Source of the DNA: Druceiella hillmani
Taxonomy: Eukaryota > Arthropoda > Insecta > Lepidoptera > Hepialidae
DNA: 64,000 nt
Direction of reading: 5' to 3'
Assembly: GCA_039881145.1 (NCBI GenBank)
Contig: JAYKKI010000014.1
Span: 3,126,001-3,190,000 of the forward strand
A program made the position numbers and the translations under genes. Of the stretch, positions 24,165-35,795 are shown piece by piece; within the stretch, counting starts at the first letter, position 1, and each line of letters starts with the position of its first letter. Under the pieces are notes generated by a model that was given only the letters and a program-made list of their open reading frames with translations, was not told where the DNA came from and did no database searches.

Positions 24165-24390
24165 TATCGTCGAACAATGTTCGAAACAACCTCGACGTGA
24201 CGCCGTTCATAAAGAATGGCATCACTATGCCTGCGCACGAAACGTAAGCGTTACTCCGGTTTTTGTCGCGATATTTCCCACGTCATTATTATTAATTAAC
24301 ATCGTCGGAAGCGGGGCGCGGGCGCGGGAGAGCGACGTGAAAAAATAGTTGCGGATAAAAGGTTCTGCGTAAAATGGATTCAAAGGAGTA
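24165..24390. other. GC-richer unique island (candidate conserved non-coding element)
   Basis: Compared with its AT-rich surroundings this stretch is clearly GC-rich (for example GGAAGCGGGGCGCGGGCGCG at about 24308) and has no internal repeat and no long open frame. It includes CCTCGACGTGACGCCG and CGACGTGAAAAAATAGTTGC. Its composition suggests selective constraint or a promoter/enhancer, but I recognise no specific factor site with confidence. Confidence 0.35.
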
Positions 24391-24898
24391 GGGGAGAGGT
24401 GGGATGAGCGGGTCTACAAAGCACATATATTTTTGTATTCTTGAGGTAATTAACTTTATCGTCACCTTTAATAACTGCGTATGTAATGTGATACTTACAA
24501 TTTTATTTTAAATGGATTTTTTTATTCACTTGATTTAAAATAAAATTTACTAAGTTTGTATTGGAATGCGCACAAAGTGGAGTTTTGTAATTGTCTATGC
24601 CTTCAAAGTTAAGGATTCAATTAGAAGATATATAATTTTCATATAATTTTATTGGAAAATTAGAACCAAATTTTTAAGAATTTTTTCAGATTTTTCAAAT
24701 TTATGGCGACTAATTAGAGGTGAATTGGTGCATCGAATGGCAGTTTGAATTTAAGCTTTTGAAATCGTATTTTTTGCACTCGTATTTTTGCCTCCAGTTA
24801 CAAATTCTGAAATACCATGTATACATATAACACATACTTCATTTGTTATTTACGTTTTACAAACAGATTTCTCTCTTATATCAAATCAAAAACCCGCA
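24391..24898. other. Anonymous AT-rich DNA
   Basis: No feature is recognised. Confidence 0.5.
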
Positions 24899-24937
24899 AT
24901 TTTTTAAACTTAGCAAACTTTGCTAAGTTTAAAAAAT
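24899..24937. repeat. Perfect hairpin, 19-bp arms, 1-base loop
   Basis: ATTTTTTAAACTTAGCAAA (24899-24917) and its exact complement (24919-24937) are separated by a single C. Confidence 0.93.
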
Positions 24938-25955
24938 CTTGGGTCAAAGTCAAATAATAGTTGATATCCACTATTAAAGTTATTGTCCTTTGCAAACAAC
25001 GAAATCAGATGTTTACAATAGATACCTGATCAATTGAAGTTACCGTTATACCAGATTTCATTATTGGCAGATTTATATTATCTACATTATATTTTATTGT
25101 TAGTTTTTCGTAAAAGACTTTCTTGCACTGTTTTGAAATAGCAAAACGAATTATATTAAATAATTTTTACAATTCCCAATTTAGTAGCGTGATTAATAAG
25201 ACGTCGCAGAAATTTTTATTTTAATGCGTAAATAATTGTATTAATAGTATTTTAATGTCATTGCAGTGATTTCCTGACATTTCAATATATCTCCGAAAAC
25301 ATATTTAAGTACCCACGTAATATTTAAGGACGTTATTAAGCACACTATTTGATATTAAGTTTCATGTAACCGATAAGATGGGTTGAGTTGATTTATTCTT
25401 GCTATAAGACGGGCATATAAATTTATATTCTCAAATTAATGTTAGCATTTGTATAAGTATAACCAACTAGTAAATTTTGGAACTAATTTACCAAAACAAA
25501 GCATAAGGTTTATAAAATCCGAATTTACAAAGCAAAAGTTTAGGATCTGAAAAAAAATTAAAAATACTTACAATAAATATTTATGGTTCTGTTAAAATTA
25601 GTAACGGTGTGAGAAAAACATTACTAGGCCCGTGAAATGGGGGAACATGAGTAAAAGTCCAAAACAGGCCGTGCATGAATCACATGCACTCCGTCCTTTA
25701 TTGACACTGTGCTCTATCAGGCCTCCAATCACAAAGAATTAAATATTAGACAAAGAGGACTTGAAAAATAAATGGAAAATCAGTTTAATTTTAAAGGACC
25801 TAAGACCTGTCCACTAGACATAATTTGAGTAGATACTTCAAAAAATGTTCACTTCCACTTCACATAGGTGTCAAAATAGTTATTATTTTACTATATATTA
25901 TTGATTGATGAAAAATTGATGACATTTAATAATCTATCATTATTTTCATATAATT
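24938..25955. other. Anonymous AT-rich DNA
   Basis: No feature is recognised. Confidence 0.5.
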
Positions 25956-26222
25956 GAAGAATTTACACCATTAAATGAAACTACGTAATGTAGTATTATT
26001 TCTACTTTCTTTAATTTCTTTACCACGACCTAGGCTTCGTTGTATTACAACATCTTCAGGTGGGATATTAGCAAAGATGCCTAGATAGAGAAGAAACCTA
26101 GGTCGTGGTAAAGAAATTAAAGAAAGTAGAAATTATATTACATCCCGTAGTTTCATTTAATTGTGAGTAATGAATTTCTACAAACTTAACGCCAAATATA
26201 TTCAATATTTGAATAATTTACA
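25956..26222 (+). mobile_element. Palindromic element, copy 5 (GAAKAATTTACA direct repeats)
   Basis: Body 25968-26210. The left arm is full length and ends in GGTGGGATATTAGCAAAGATGCC. The right arm begins abruptly at GAAACCTAGGTCGTGG after TAGATAGAGAA, so the inner ~40 bp of the right arm are lost. The outer right arm and the plus-orientation tail (CTACAAACTTAACGCCAAAT) are intact. GAAGAATTTACA (25956-25967) and GAATAATTTACA (26211-26222) flank the element with one mismatch, a probable 12-bp target duplication. Confidence 0.85.
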
Positions 26223-26868
26223 TTAAATAATAAAAATACTCCTTTGCAAAAAAAAGCACTTACGATTCTTTTGATTACTTTTATTTGATTGATTAAATCG
26301 TAAGGAAATCAGATTTTATGCAACAATGCGAAATAAATATTATTTATTTAGAATAAAATCTTTTGGCTTTTTAATTAGACTTTCTTAATTTGCTTTTGTT
26401 TTGTAATGTTTTTTAAATTATTATTTTCATTAAAAATAAAGGATTTTCAACTGATAACATTCTTTATTCAAAAAAAGTTAAAAAAGAAAAAAAGAAAATT
26501 AGTGTCAAATGTTCCCTTCTTGTCCAGAAACGATTACGAAAATTCTTTCGGTCTTTTGAACAATATAATGTCTTAACCAAATCGTTGCGAAACATAACAT
26601 TGAACGTAACTTCTTCAGAAAGAATTCATTTATCACCACTCATTATTGTTATGTCTACCAAAGTACATTATAAAATTTGTCACAAAAAAAATTAAACTAT
26701 TTGTCAGTAACATCAATAACTAAAATTACTTAAACATTAATTTTTAAGTAAATGGCACAACATCTAATCAAGTAACACTAAGAAATATTTTAATTACAAT
26801 CGTATATATTTAAAATAAATTAAAAACGCTTTATTGTGTAAGTAAAATAAACTTAAATCTTGCCTTAC
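26223..26868. other. Anonymous AT-rich DNA
   Basis: No feature is recognised between copy 5 and the candidate exon. Confidence 0.5.
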
Positions 26869-27171
26869 TTTGTTATATTAATACACGCTACCCTGTATTC
26901 CCCCGCTATCGCAAGTCGGCTCTCACGGTCGGCTTGGCTGAGCGCCAGCCTGGTGCGTCTTAATGAAAATGCAAAAGTAGACAAAACACTCGTACGGGTT
27001 TCTTTGAATTTCGCTGCTTTAATTGAACCCAGACGGCGAGTTGTGGGCGTGGACAGAGTATGAGCCTGAGCTTTTAGATGAGATTCTTCGGAACTTAATA
27101 TACTTTCTGTGAGAGACATCGAATCTACGTTAGGCGCTCCGCCGTGGCGCACCACAGATCTTATGTAGCGT
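26869..27171 (-). CDS. Candidate internal coding exon, minus strand
   Basis: An open frame on the minus strand runs without a stop from about 27205 to 26865 through a segment distinctly GC-richer than its surroundings. I see no ATG start at its head; instead the sequence has a possible acceptor, CTCTTGAGCAG before 27171, and a good donor match, AAA|GTAAGG, at 26869/26868. The in-frame stop TAA lies inside the donor, as is common at exon ends. The implied exon is 303 bp, phase 2 at both ends. It would encode about 100 residues rich in serine, arginine and threonine (SRRYIRSVVRHGGAP near the start, RRLGSIKAAKFKETRTSVLS in the middle, ADRESRLAIAGEYRVACINI near the end). There is no transmembrane segment, and I do not recognise the family. 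It could be a cytoplasmic loop or tail of a larger protein. A shorter frame on the opposite strand is probably its shadow. Whether it is a real exon is open. Confidence 0.42.
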
Positions 27172-28218
27172 CTGCTCAAGAGATTACCATAAAGTTATTT
27201 ATTTTAACTGTTTACTTGGTGTATGCGGATTTTATATTTCTGTTAATTGTTTTTTGCGCGTTAAATATTACACAACTTTGTACTAATTACATGCTTGTCA
27301 ATTATTTGCGTTAAGTTAGGGGTTAACTTTTGAAACAGGGGTATCATTGGACAAGCAAAATGATGGTCATTCTGAGATTATGTAGTTTTGTGTCGTCTTG
27401 AATTTTGTTCACGTTCAACAGGATACGGAAGAAAATGAGTTAAAGGAAATCTATTCGAATTGTATTATTTTTGTTTGCTTTCTTCCACATAGGAATTTGG
27501 CATACATATTTTATCTATTAAACCCTATATTAGTTTAAGTTATTTTGTCAATCCTAGTAAAAATGGACATTTTTATAATCATATAATTTAGATAAGTTTC
27601 TGTCTTTCATAGTTTCCAGAACATAAATTTTGAAATAAATGTATTTTCATCAATTCAATAATCAAAAGCTGAAATAGAACGACTTTCCTAGTGAACTAGA
27701 TCATACTAGATAAATGTTTTTTTTATAACTAGAGGACTAATTCAATAAAAAAGTGGTCAAATCCGAGTTTAGCTTGCGCATCGAGAGTTCTACGCCTAGT
27801 TGAAGTGGAATTACTGTATAATTAGTGATTACTAATATGAACTTTTAGGAAAATAATTTATAAATATTACTTAATGTAATTAAGCCAAGAATCATGCAAA
27901 TTATCTTGAATATCTTAAAAAATGTGGCATCTGGAATCATTGTCGCGGTTTTCCTGAATTCTTTGAGTAGGCTTCTAAAATTTTCTCTTTTAATCATTTT
28001 AAGTTCAGCAGTTTCAGCAGGAAGTGGGGAAAGGAAAGAAAAAACATTTTTTTCCTTATTTTTCAGTAAATCTCCTAAGATATGAAAATTAAAATTATAG
28101 AAAAAGCACTGTTGAAGTTCTTATAAAAGCCCTTTGAAAAGATACCTCACATAATAAGTGGAATTAAAAAAAAGTTTCTAGTACTTAATTTGATCCCTTT
28201 AGGACGTGAGTTTAGATT
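27172..28218. other. Anonymous AT-rich DNA
   Basis: No feature is recognised. The lysine-rich open frame at 27894-28085 lacks any motif. Confidence 0.5.
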
Positions 28219-28555
28219 ATTAGCTATTGAGATATATTTACTTTATTACCATGCAAAATTTTATTTGCCAGATTATACGTCAAACTGTTCTGAGAAAAAT
28301 GACACTTGTTAGATATTGAGATATCATGCCAAATTTTATTTTAGATAGATTATACGTCAAAGAATTCTGATAAAAATGACACTTGTTAGCTATTGAGATA
28401 TCATGCCAAATTTTATTTTAGATAGATTATACGTCAAACATTTTTTGAGAAAAATGACTCTTGTTAGCTATTGAGACATACTTTATTACCATGTCAAATT
28501 TTATTTTAGACAGATTATACCTCAAACAATTCTGAGAAAAATGTCTCTGAGAGAC
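28219..28555 (+). repeat. Four tandem units of 77-88 bp
   Basis: GATTATACSTCAAA begins at 28271, 28348, 28425 and 28513 (periods 77, 77 and 88). Each unit carries TGAGAAAAATGACWCTTGTTAG, TATTGAGAYAT and CCAAATTTTATTTTAGA. The last period contains an extra ACTTTATTACCATG, which is also present before the first unit, so the array began with a longer unit from which 11 bp were lost in the middle copies. Confidence 0.88.
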
Positions 28556-29347
28556 GGAGGCAACTTGATCTAGTGATAAAGAATGTTAAGCCACATATTT
28601 CTTAATAGTTGACACTCAAAAATATTAATACAGAAATTTTTGAGGTGGCAAATAACGCCAACAAAATTTTTCTTAATTTCTTTTACTTTGTGGAGTGTCA
28701 TTTGAGAGAGCATTTTTAAAGAATTTTAAAGGCATTGTCGAAAATATCCAAAAATACAGGTTCTATTTCCGGAAAAGTTTAAATAAAAAGTTCGGAAAAA
28801 CGCAGTTACTAGAGATTTACGCAAACTTTATGGAGAAATTATAGCCATGATACTAAATTTGATAATTTTTAAGTAGTCTTATATACGTTTACATGCAGAA
28901 TAATTTTAATACTCGTGTTTATGAGTAGTTCAATGGAAACATAATTTACCCTTAAAAATAAATATTTTATTTTTTTCCAATTACTTTTCTTTGTATGAAG
29001 CTCGGGTGTTAAAACGTTTTGTTTTGTCACGTAATTAATGGGATCATTAAAAAAGTCTTTCAAAATACAAGTGAAGATATCTATAGTATTTTTGTAACGG
29101 AATCTCTTTTGTAAAAAAAAACAAAAAAATTTAAATAAAGGTTTTTTCCAAGTTTTTCTTCAAGGCAGTTATTTATTTAGTTAAATTAAAGATATCCAAG
29201 AACCCAAGTTATTTTTATTGCGCCTGGTAATGACAACATATTTACACAGTGAAAAGTAGTATCAATACTACAAGTATTAATAGAAACATTAAATACTCTT
29301 ACATTTTTAAACATTTATCTAAGTATGTGCGGAACCATTGTAGTGAC
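28556..29347. other. Anonymous AT-rich DNA
   Basis: No feature is recognised. Confidence 0.5.
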
Positions 29348-29599
29348 AGATTTTTATTTATTGAATGTATTTGGTGTTAATTTTGTAGAAATGCATTATT
29401 CACAATTAAATGAAACTACGTGATGTAGTATTATTTCTACTTATACTATACTGTTGGTTGTTCCTAAGAGTTAATCTTTGCTAATATCCTACCTGAAGAT
29501 GTTGAAATACCACGAAACCTAGGTCGTGGTAAAGAAATTAAAGAAAGCAGAAATAATACTACATCACATAGTTTCATTTAATTGTGAGATTTTTTATTT
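29348..29599 (-). mobile_element. Palindromic element, copy 6 (keeps central non-palindromic insert)
   Basis: Body about 29361-29586, tail on the left (TTGAATGTATTTGGTGTTAA), so minus orientation. The left arm stops after TATTATTTCTACTTAT. The centre contains GTTGGTTGTTCCTAAGAGTTAATCTTTGC, which is not palindromic and matches, as complement, the sequence following the arm in copy 7. The right arm is complete from CTAATATCCTACCTGAAG to CATTTAATTGTG. AGATTTTTATTT (29348-29359) and AGATTTTTTATTT (29587-29599) flank it, differing by one T: a probable target duplication. Confidence 0.82.
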
Positions 29600-31189
29600 T
29601 TGATACATGATTAACGTGTCGGTTAAATGACTTAATAACTGAATATTCAGGTTGTTACTAGCGATTAACACTTTATATTTTTGTAATTTATTAAAGGTTT
29701 TTTTTGCGATAAACCAAATAGGAATATGACGTTCTCTTGATCAAAATTATATTTAACATACGCTAAAATGCAGTAAATACTTAACTACTGGATTTTTGTT
29801 TTATGCTTGTTATTACTCTAATCTAAACATATAAAATAACTGTAGAATAGGCGTGTCTGTCCATTGAACATATTTACGAAAAAATAATTTGGGATGAGGT
29901 AATGATAAAAGTAAAGAAACACAAAAATGTAGTTTTTGGAATTTTTATCTAGTTATCTGTTATATTGTTGCGTATTCGTTTGAACCCGTATTACATGAAA
30001 ACCATTATCTTATTTCGAATGGATTTTTTAGAATGATATAGGGATTAACTTAAAGTATGACTTAATTTTATTTCATTTCAGTTGCTTCACTCAATCAGAG
30101 GACATGCGAACATATTGTTTACAAAATTTTTTTTATGTTGATAGAAAGATAGTAATTACACAAATTCACAATGTACTTTTGTACAATGGCCATGACCAAT
30201 GGCCAATGGACATGACTAGAAAAGAAGTGGAGAGTGACGCGGGAAGGGTAGCTGCTTGAAAATCAACCTGTTGTTAATATTTGCAATTTAATTATCTTTG
30301 TAGGTTTCGTATTAGACTAAGTAAGTATGGTTGTTAAGTTTATTGTTATATATATGTGTAATTATATTAAAACTGCATTATTGATTTTTCTATGCAATTA
30401 AGATATATAAGAGAAAATAAACTAACAGAAGTAATTAAACACAATAGCTATTGTTTGTGGAATTTTCGTGTGTCTGTAAGTCTGTTACTTTTTTGTGCAT
30501 CTCGATGAAGTTTTCAATGGTGAATTTTATTAAGTTTAGGGTAATATATCGGCTATATTTTATGGCAATCGATCTACTGAAAACAAGATATGGAAATTTT
30601 ACGTTTCAACACAAATCATAAGTACTAAAAAAATTTACTTACCTGATTATTATAAGACGTTACGTATTAATCCTACAGTTAAGTAAGTAACTCTTTATAA
30701 TGTTCCACGCGAACGAAATTGCAGGCACAATTAGAATCTAATTTATTTATAAAAATTTAACTTTAAAATATCATCAATTTAAATGTATATCAATAAGTTA
30801 TGTCGAAAGAAATAAAGTTAATTATATAGTAAATAAACTACGAAAGAAAATGTACTTAACATTATTACAACCTTTGATCTTTATTTGGTTTAATCAGGGC
30901 AATAAATCAAATTAGGTTTGGCAAAAAATATATTTATTTTATAAGAAAGTTCCTCGATACGCATCCTTTTTGATATAAATATGGCTAGTTACATACATAG
31001 ATATTATATTTATGAAAAATTATTTTACTGAGCACCATTCACTACGAATATTGAAAGGATCTAATACAAACCCGATATATCTTCTCCCAGAAATCATCCG
31101 AATATTTCCTTTTTTTTCAAAAGATCCGAAACGACAATAATAACCGAAAGAGGTTCAACATTACTAATATCATTTTGGGTTTCGCGCAG
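29600..31189. other. Anonymous AT-rich DNA
   Basis: At about 30468-30600 TGTCTGTAAGTCTGTTACTTTTTTGTGC and following bases resemble the TCTGTCTGTTAC repeat class. Near 30187 there is a short GGCCATGACCAATGGCCAATGGACATGAC duplication. Nothing else is seen. Confidence 0.45.
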
Positions 31190-31490
31190 GTAGCGGCGGG
31201 ACTGCCACAATACGAGCATATTATTATAGGCACTTCCCCACATATTTAGGGCGCGCTGTTGCGTTTTTAATATTTCATTTCATTCGCGGAGAGGCGGAAG
31301 GTCCCCGAGATCGTCCGTACGATGTCAACTCATTGCCTGTGGAGCGCAATATCTTAGACGTCATCTGCATTCTACGTTATAACGACTCTGAAGGGAAAAA
31401 CTCCGGCGAAGATACAATTATTTTAATACTCCGCCCTCGTACGACGCTACCCGCCCAGCCGACGCTACGGTATCCAAAGCCTTGTAGTTG
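31190..31490. other. GC-richer unique island (candidate conserved non-coding element)
   Basis: About 300 bases of clearly elevated GC within AT-rich DNA (CGCAGGTAGCGGCGGGACTGCC, GAGAGGCGGAAGGTCCCCGAG, CGCCCAGCCGACGCTACGG). It has no internal repeats, no long open frame and no transposon motif. The layout resembles the other four islands in the window and suggests a regulatory or otherwise constrained element. This is inferred from composition alone. Confidence 0.38.
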
Positions 31491-32173
31491 TGAATATTTT
31501 ATGTGAAGTTTTATGAAAAGTAGTTATTTTGATATATTTATTTGGCCAGTGTTACCCGTTCATATTCATTGAATTTTAGATATTTACATGTCACATTTCT
31601 TTCAGAAGATTTATAATTAATTTTGTCACAACATGCATTTCTAACACTGATCAATATTTAAATTTTTCAAAAATTTTTAAATATATTTACACTGTATTAA
31701 ACAGGACGCAGACAAATTAAAAACAGGCACAGCCATAAAAAACAGGCACAGGCATACACGATGTCCATTACTTACATGTACCATGTCGAACCTAACTCAG
31801 TAACTACTCGGTATACAAAGATAAAATTTTATCAACTTAATAAAATGCTTTTTATAATGTAGAATTTCATAAATACGGCTGGTTTTTAAGAAAATGTTTA
31901 CTGAAAAATAAAATGTAGATAAAAGAAAACATTCCTAGGACAAATCTAAAAATTTACTCTAATTATAGAATTACTCTAAAAATTTTTACTAGAAACATTT
32001 AAAAGGAATTAAAGAAAATTTACCTCATGGGTTGGGTTTAAGTTTTTGGTTGGTTAGATTATAAACTCATCGACACTGGTGAATTTGAGGAGAGAACTTG
32101 TATAGCATAGCTTCGAATATGCAAATAGCATAAATCTGTAATCGGTACCCTAATCATGTTTTAATTAAACAAA
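31491..32173. other. Anonymous AT-rich DNA
   Basis: Contains a short direct duplication AAAAACAGGCACAGCCATA / AAAAACAGGCACAGGCATA at about 31720-31757. Nothing else. Confidence 0.5.
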
Positions 32174-32223
32174 ACAGCATATTTGTAAGGTACAAAGCAG
32201 CAGGCACCTTACAAATATGCTGT
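32174..32223. repeat. Perfect hairpin, 18-bp arms, 14-base loop
   Basis: ACAGCATATTTGTAAGGT (32174-32191) and its exact complement (32206-32223). The sequence is unrelated to the other hairpins. Confidence 0.92.
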
Positions 32224-32634
32224 CTAAATTGCAACCATAGACAAAGCGAGCGAAAAAAAAGTTAAAATTTAAAAAAAATAAACTTTTTCTAAATATTTTT
32301 CTTGCTAACTCCGTCGTAAGAGATACACACGATGGAGTCTGCGGAAAAAATATTCTTCCTTTCAGAGAAAGTCCAAATTACAGTTTTTTTTTGCATTATC
32401 GTAATTAATCAAGGTATTTCTGCAAAATTTCATTACAGGCAGGCAAACAGATGGATATGCATGACATATGTATAATTGACTGAGCCAACCTAAGAATATA
32501 GTACATATATAATACATGAAATAAATATAAAACCAATTAATATGAGTAGAAATTGCACTAAGAGGATTCTATGTATTATAAGTATTTCTCTTATACTATT
32601 TACCAACATGAATATTATTTTTCGTCATGTAAAC

Positions 32635-32686
32635 TGAGTAATTTATTATATTAACTAAACAATAAGTTAATATAATAAATTACTCA
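32635..32686. repeat. Perfect hairpin, 22-bp arms, 8-base loop
   Basis: Arm 32635-32656 (TGAGTAATTTATTATATT...) is exactly complementary to 32665-32686, with AAACAATA between. Confidence 0.92.
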
Positions 32687-33060
32687 CTTTTATTGGCGCA
32701 AAAATATCGTAAATACCTAGGAAATACATAATTTTTTAACTCAGAACAATTGCTACAGCTAATAACGCTTTAATAATGTTTTTAGCAGTTTCGCACACGG
32801 GACGGTGGGAAATATTTTTTTAGGGACTTTTTCAATAATATTTTAGAACTATTTAATATAAATTCTGAAATAAAATACTTTTTAAGTCATTAAAAATTGA
32901 TCTCCTTATTAATATCTTCACGTAGCGTGAATATTAATATGATTTTTGATATGAGAAATATGAAAAAAATGAGGTAGACAGACGGATGGATATGTGGATA
33001 ATCTTATAGGGTCTCCGTTTCTTCCTTTTGAGGAATGTAACTGTTTTTTCCTTTTGAGAA
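32687..33060 (+). repeat. AGGGTTCCGTA-family repeat fragment
   Basis: Between about 32965 and 33060: TAGACAGACGGATGGATATGTGG, ATCTTATAGGGTCTCCGTTTC, TTCCTTTTGAGG. This order (GACA run, GTGATCYTATAGGG, TCCGTTT, TTTGAGG) matches the 3' part of a repeat common in arthropod genomes, present also at 41330-41470 and, in the other part, 48093-48262. The stretch before 32965 is anonymous apart from an imperfect inverted pair around CTTCACGTAGCGTGAA (32926-32941). Confidence 0.5.
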
Positions 33061-34628
33061 CGTCTTGTATATGGCGAGTGATAAAAAAATATAAATAATA
33101 AAGTTTTTAAGTTAGTTCAAATAAAATCAGAGTCTTCTTGAAAGAATTAGGTAAAGAAGATTAAAATGTATTATATGTGAAAATTGGATATTTGGGAAAG
33201 GGACAATGGACAATGAAGATATCCATTTTTGGAACACGACCTTAAAAGAAACATGGTTAAAAAATTACGATGAGATAAAGAGGAACTTGATTATATAGAA
33301 ACTAAGAAAGCAGTAATCAAAGTAATTATTCAGTATACGGATTGAAAATGGATGGAAAATTAAATCGTATGAGTTTCGCAAAAGTTTATGGTTTAGTTAT
33401 ATTATCGATCTACTCAATATTTCGTAGTTACTTTGCAATTACTGATTAAATTATTGATTATTTTTATTTTATAATATTTATAATTGAATGTTCTTCCATA
33501 TTTTCTAAATTCCTTTATAATTTAAGAAATTATACTTCTTTTTAAGAGATCGCAAGAAAAACGATTAAAATGCAAGCGTATTATTGAGAAAAAGATGATA
33601 TAATATTTCATGTAACATCAGAATTATATACAAGTAAAAATTGCTATTATTTTTCATTACTGTTATCAATTTACTTATAAAGTAAAAGTATTCTTTTAAA
33701 TATATTAATAGTTTTCACTTTCTTATAAATATTAGTAACACTGTCAAGAAAATATATTTTATTGGTGCTATAGTCAGAACTACTTAAGTTACACGTCACT
33801 GAAAATATACGGTTTTAATTCAGCGGATATAAAATACGACTTATTGATTTTATTAAAAAATAATATTTTGGTTTTTATAATTTGATGAATAATTTTTATG
33901 GGGGCTGCGACATTTTTCAGATGCAGAAAGTGGAACTTTAAATGTCTAGGAATAAATTCATTATTAACAGAAAAAAAGTAATCCTATCCATAACATTTTG
34001 TGTGTTTGTGTGAAAAGTGGAGACTTTCGATAAAACTCGGTTCTAGATGCCGGTATAGCAAAAAGATTATTACTACGCGAGCGCAGGTAGCTATCTGGTA
34101 CTAAAATTATTTTTTCAATGAATTCGGAAATCTTTCAATTTCATAATTGAAAAATAAATTTCATCGAAGATACTTCGTTTCTGTGCTGCGACCACAGATT
34201 TACAATACCAGTAACCAGATGACATATAAATAATCGGACAATATCTAGCGAAAACGTAATGACTGACATACTTTCATTTCAATGTGGCCATTATACATTG
34301 ATTTTCCATGTAGGCAGAACACCATATTGAGAAGCTGTGTGGTCAACTTCATTGAATTTGATATTTTATTTGTTTGCACTACATTACGAAAATATATAAC
34401 ACGTGATTGTAAGATATATGTTATAATTCTTTAAACGTTTAAAACGGTTTAAAATTTGGTCTAACTATTATTATATTCGCAAGTCGTAGCTACGTTTTAG
34501 ACTTACTTTCTGATCCTAATAAGGTGACAAACGTTTGCAAGTCGTTAATCATTTAAATATATTCAAAAACGTGGAGTGAATTTTTACCATAAAAATCAAA
34601 TTACTTATTTTACACTTTTTTTGGATTT
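33061..34628. other. Anonymous AT-rich DNA
   Basis: No feature is recognised. Confidence 0.5.
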
Positions 34629-34687
34629 TTTATTTCCAACCGAGTATTCCCACATATTGTATGTGGGAATACTCGGTTGGAAATAAA
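34629..34687. repeat. Perfect hairpin, 28-bp arms, 3-base loop
   Basis: Arm 34629-34656 (TTTATTTCCAACCGAGTATT...) and its exact complement at 34660-34687 are separated by TTG. The arm is not AT-only, so the match is very unlikely to be chance. Confidence 0.95.
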
Positions 34688-35795
34688 TTTATATAAGTTA
34701 GGAAATTTTAATAGAACTTTATAGAAGTTATTACTAATAAAAATAAACAAATTTATATCGGCAATGGATTATGAACTATTAAATCTCAAAAACAAATAAT
34801 TGGACAAATTTCATGAAAGCTTTACTATAAGAGCGCAATACCGACTTATGTAAAATTTTGCGTTTGGTTAATATATTAAAAAAAGGTGGAGTACTTTTGG
34901 AAAAAGAAAAGGTAGAGTGGTTGGTTTTGGTTGTGGAAAGTCACGGTCAATTATATTATATTTCAGGCATCCCATCCTTACAGTCACCTAACTGTTTGAT
35001 ATAACCTAAATTATTTCTATTTTAGGGTCATTTTCAAGTTACCTTATGTTATTCAGTTTAAAGTTTTTTGTTCGCAGACTTATTCAGCTAAGTATTTAGG
35101 CAGAAGAAGATATATATTTGTGATTAAAGATGTAAGCTTTATATTATTCATATATTACTAAAAAAATATTTATTTTATGTACGATCTAATTAAGCTTTTT
35201 TTTTAATTAAAAAAGTTTATAAGAAAATATTGCAGTGATTTAAAATAAATATTAGTAAATAAAGATACAATGAAGTATACAATAAATATAATTCTAATTT
35301 TAAACATCCTAAAACGGGTAAACAAATTTATGTGTCTATCTGCTGTTTTGAAATATTTGAATTATAGTCGTGTATACATTTATTTATATGACTCCAAAGC
35401 ACAAAATTCACTTTCAAAATTAAAAAAAACGTTAGTGTAAACAAAATATTAGTAGATGAGACAGGGAATGGAATACGGTAGCTGTCAATGTGTCCGTCTC
35501 TATGACGAATTTGGAATTGATTCAGATTCAAATGTTCATACATTAATATTTATTCATATACATGTCACCACCACATTAAGCTACACCCCTAAATATTAGA
35601 CTCCACCTTATGGTAATGGTTTTCATGCAGTTATGCTTCATTTGCTTCTAGTATTGTAAATATGTGGCTGCGACTTATGATAACCCAGCATATTCGAAAG
35701 AAAATCGGTAGGGAAGAGAAAAAGTGAGTAACCGTATCCTCTTATATACAATTATAATTAATTTATTATGGTTAATTTATATGTGTTCTTCTTCT
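34688..35795. other. Anonymous AT-rich DNA
   Basis: No feature is recognised upstream (in plus coordinates) of the RTE-like relic. Confidence 0.5.

Noticed and set aside
26860..27063. Plus-strand 67-codon frame over the candidate exon
   Set aside because: It overlaps the longer minus-strand frame, which has matching splice signals, and is most likely its shadow.
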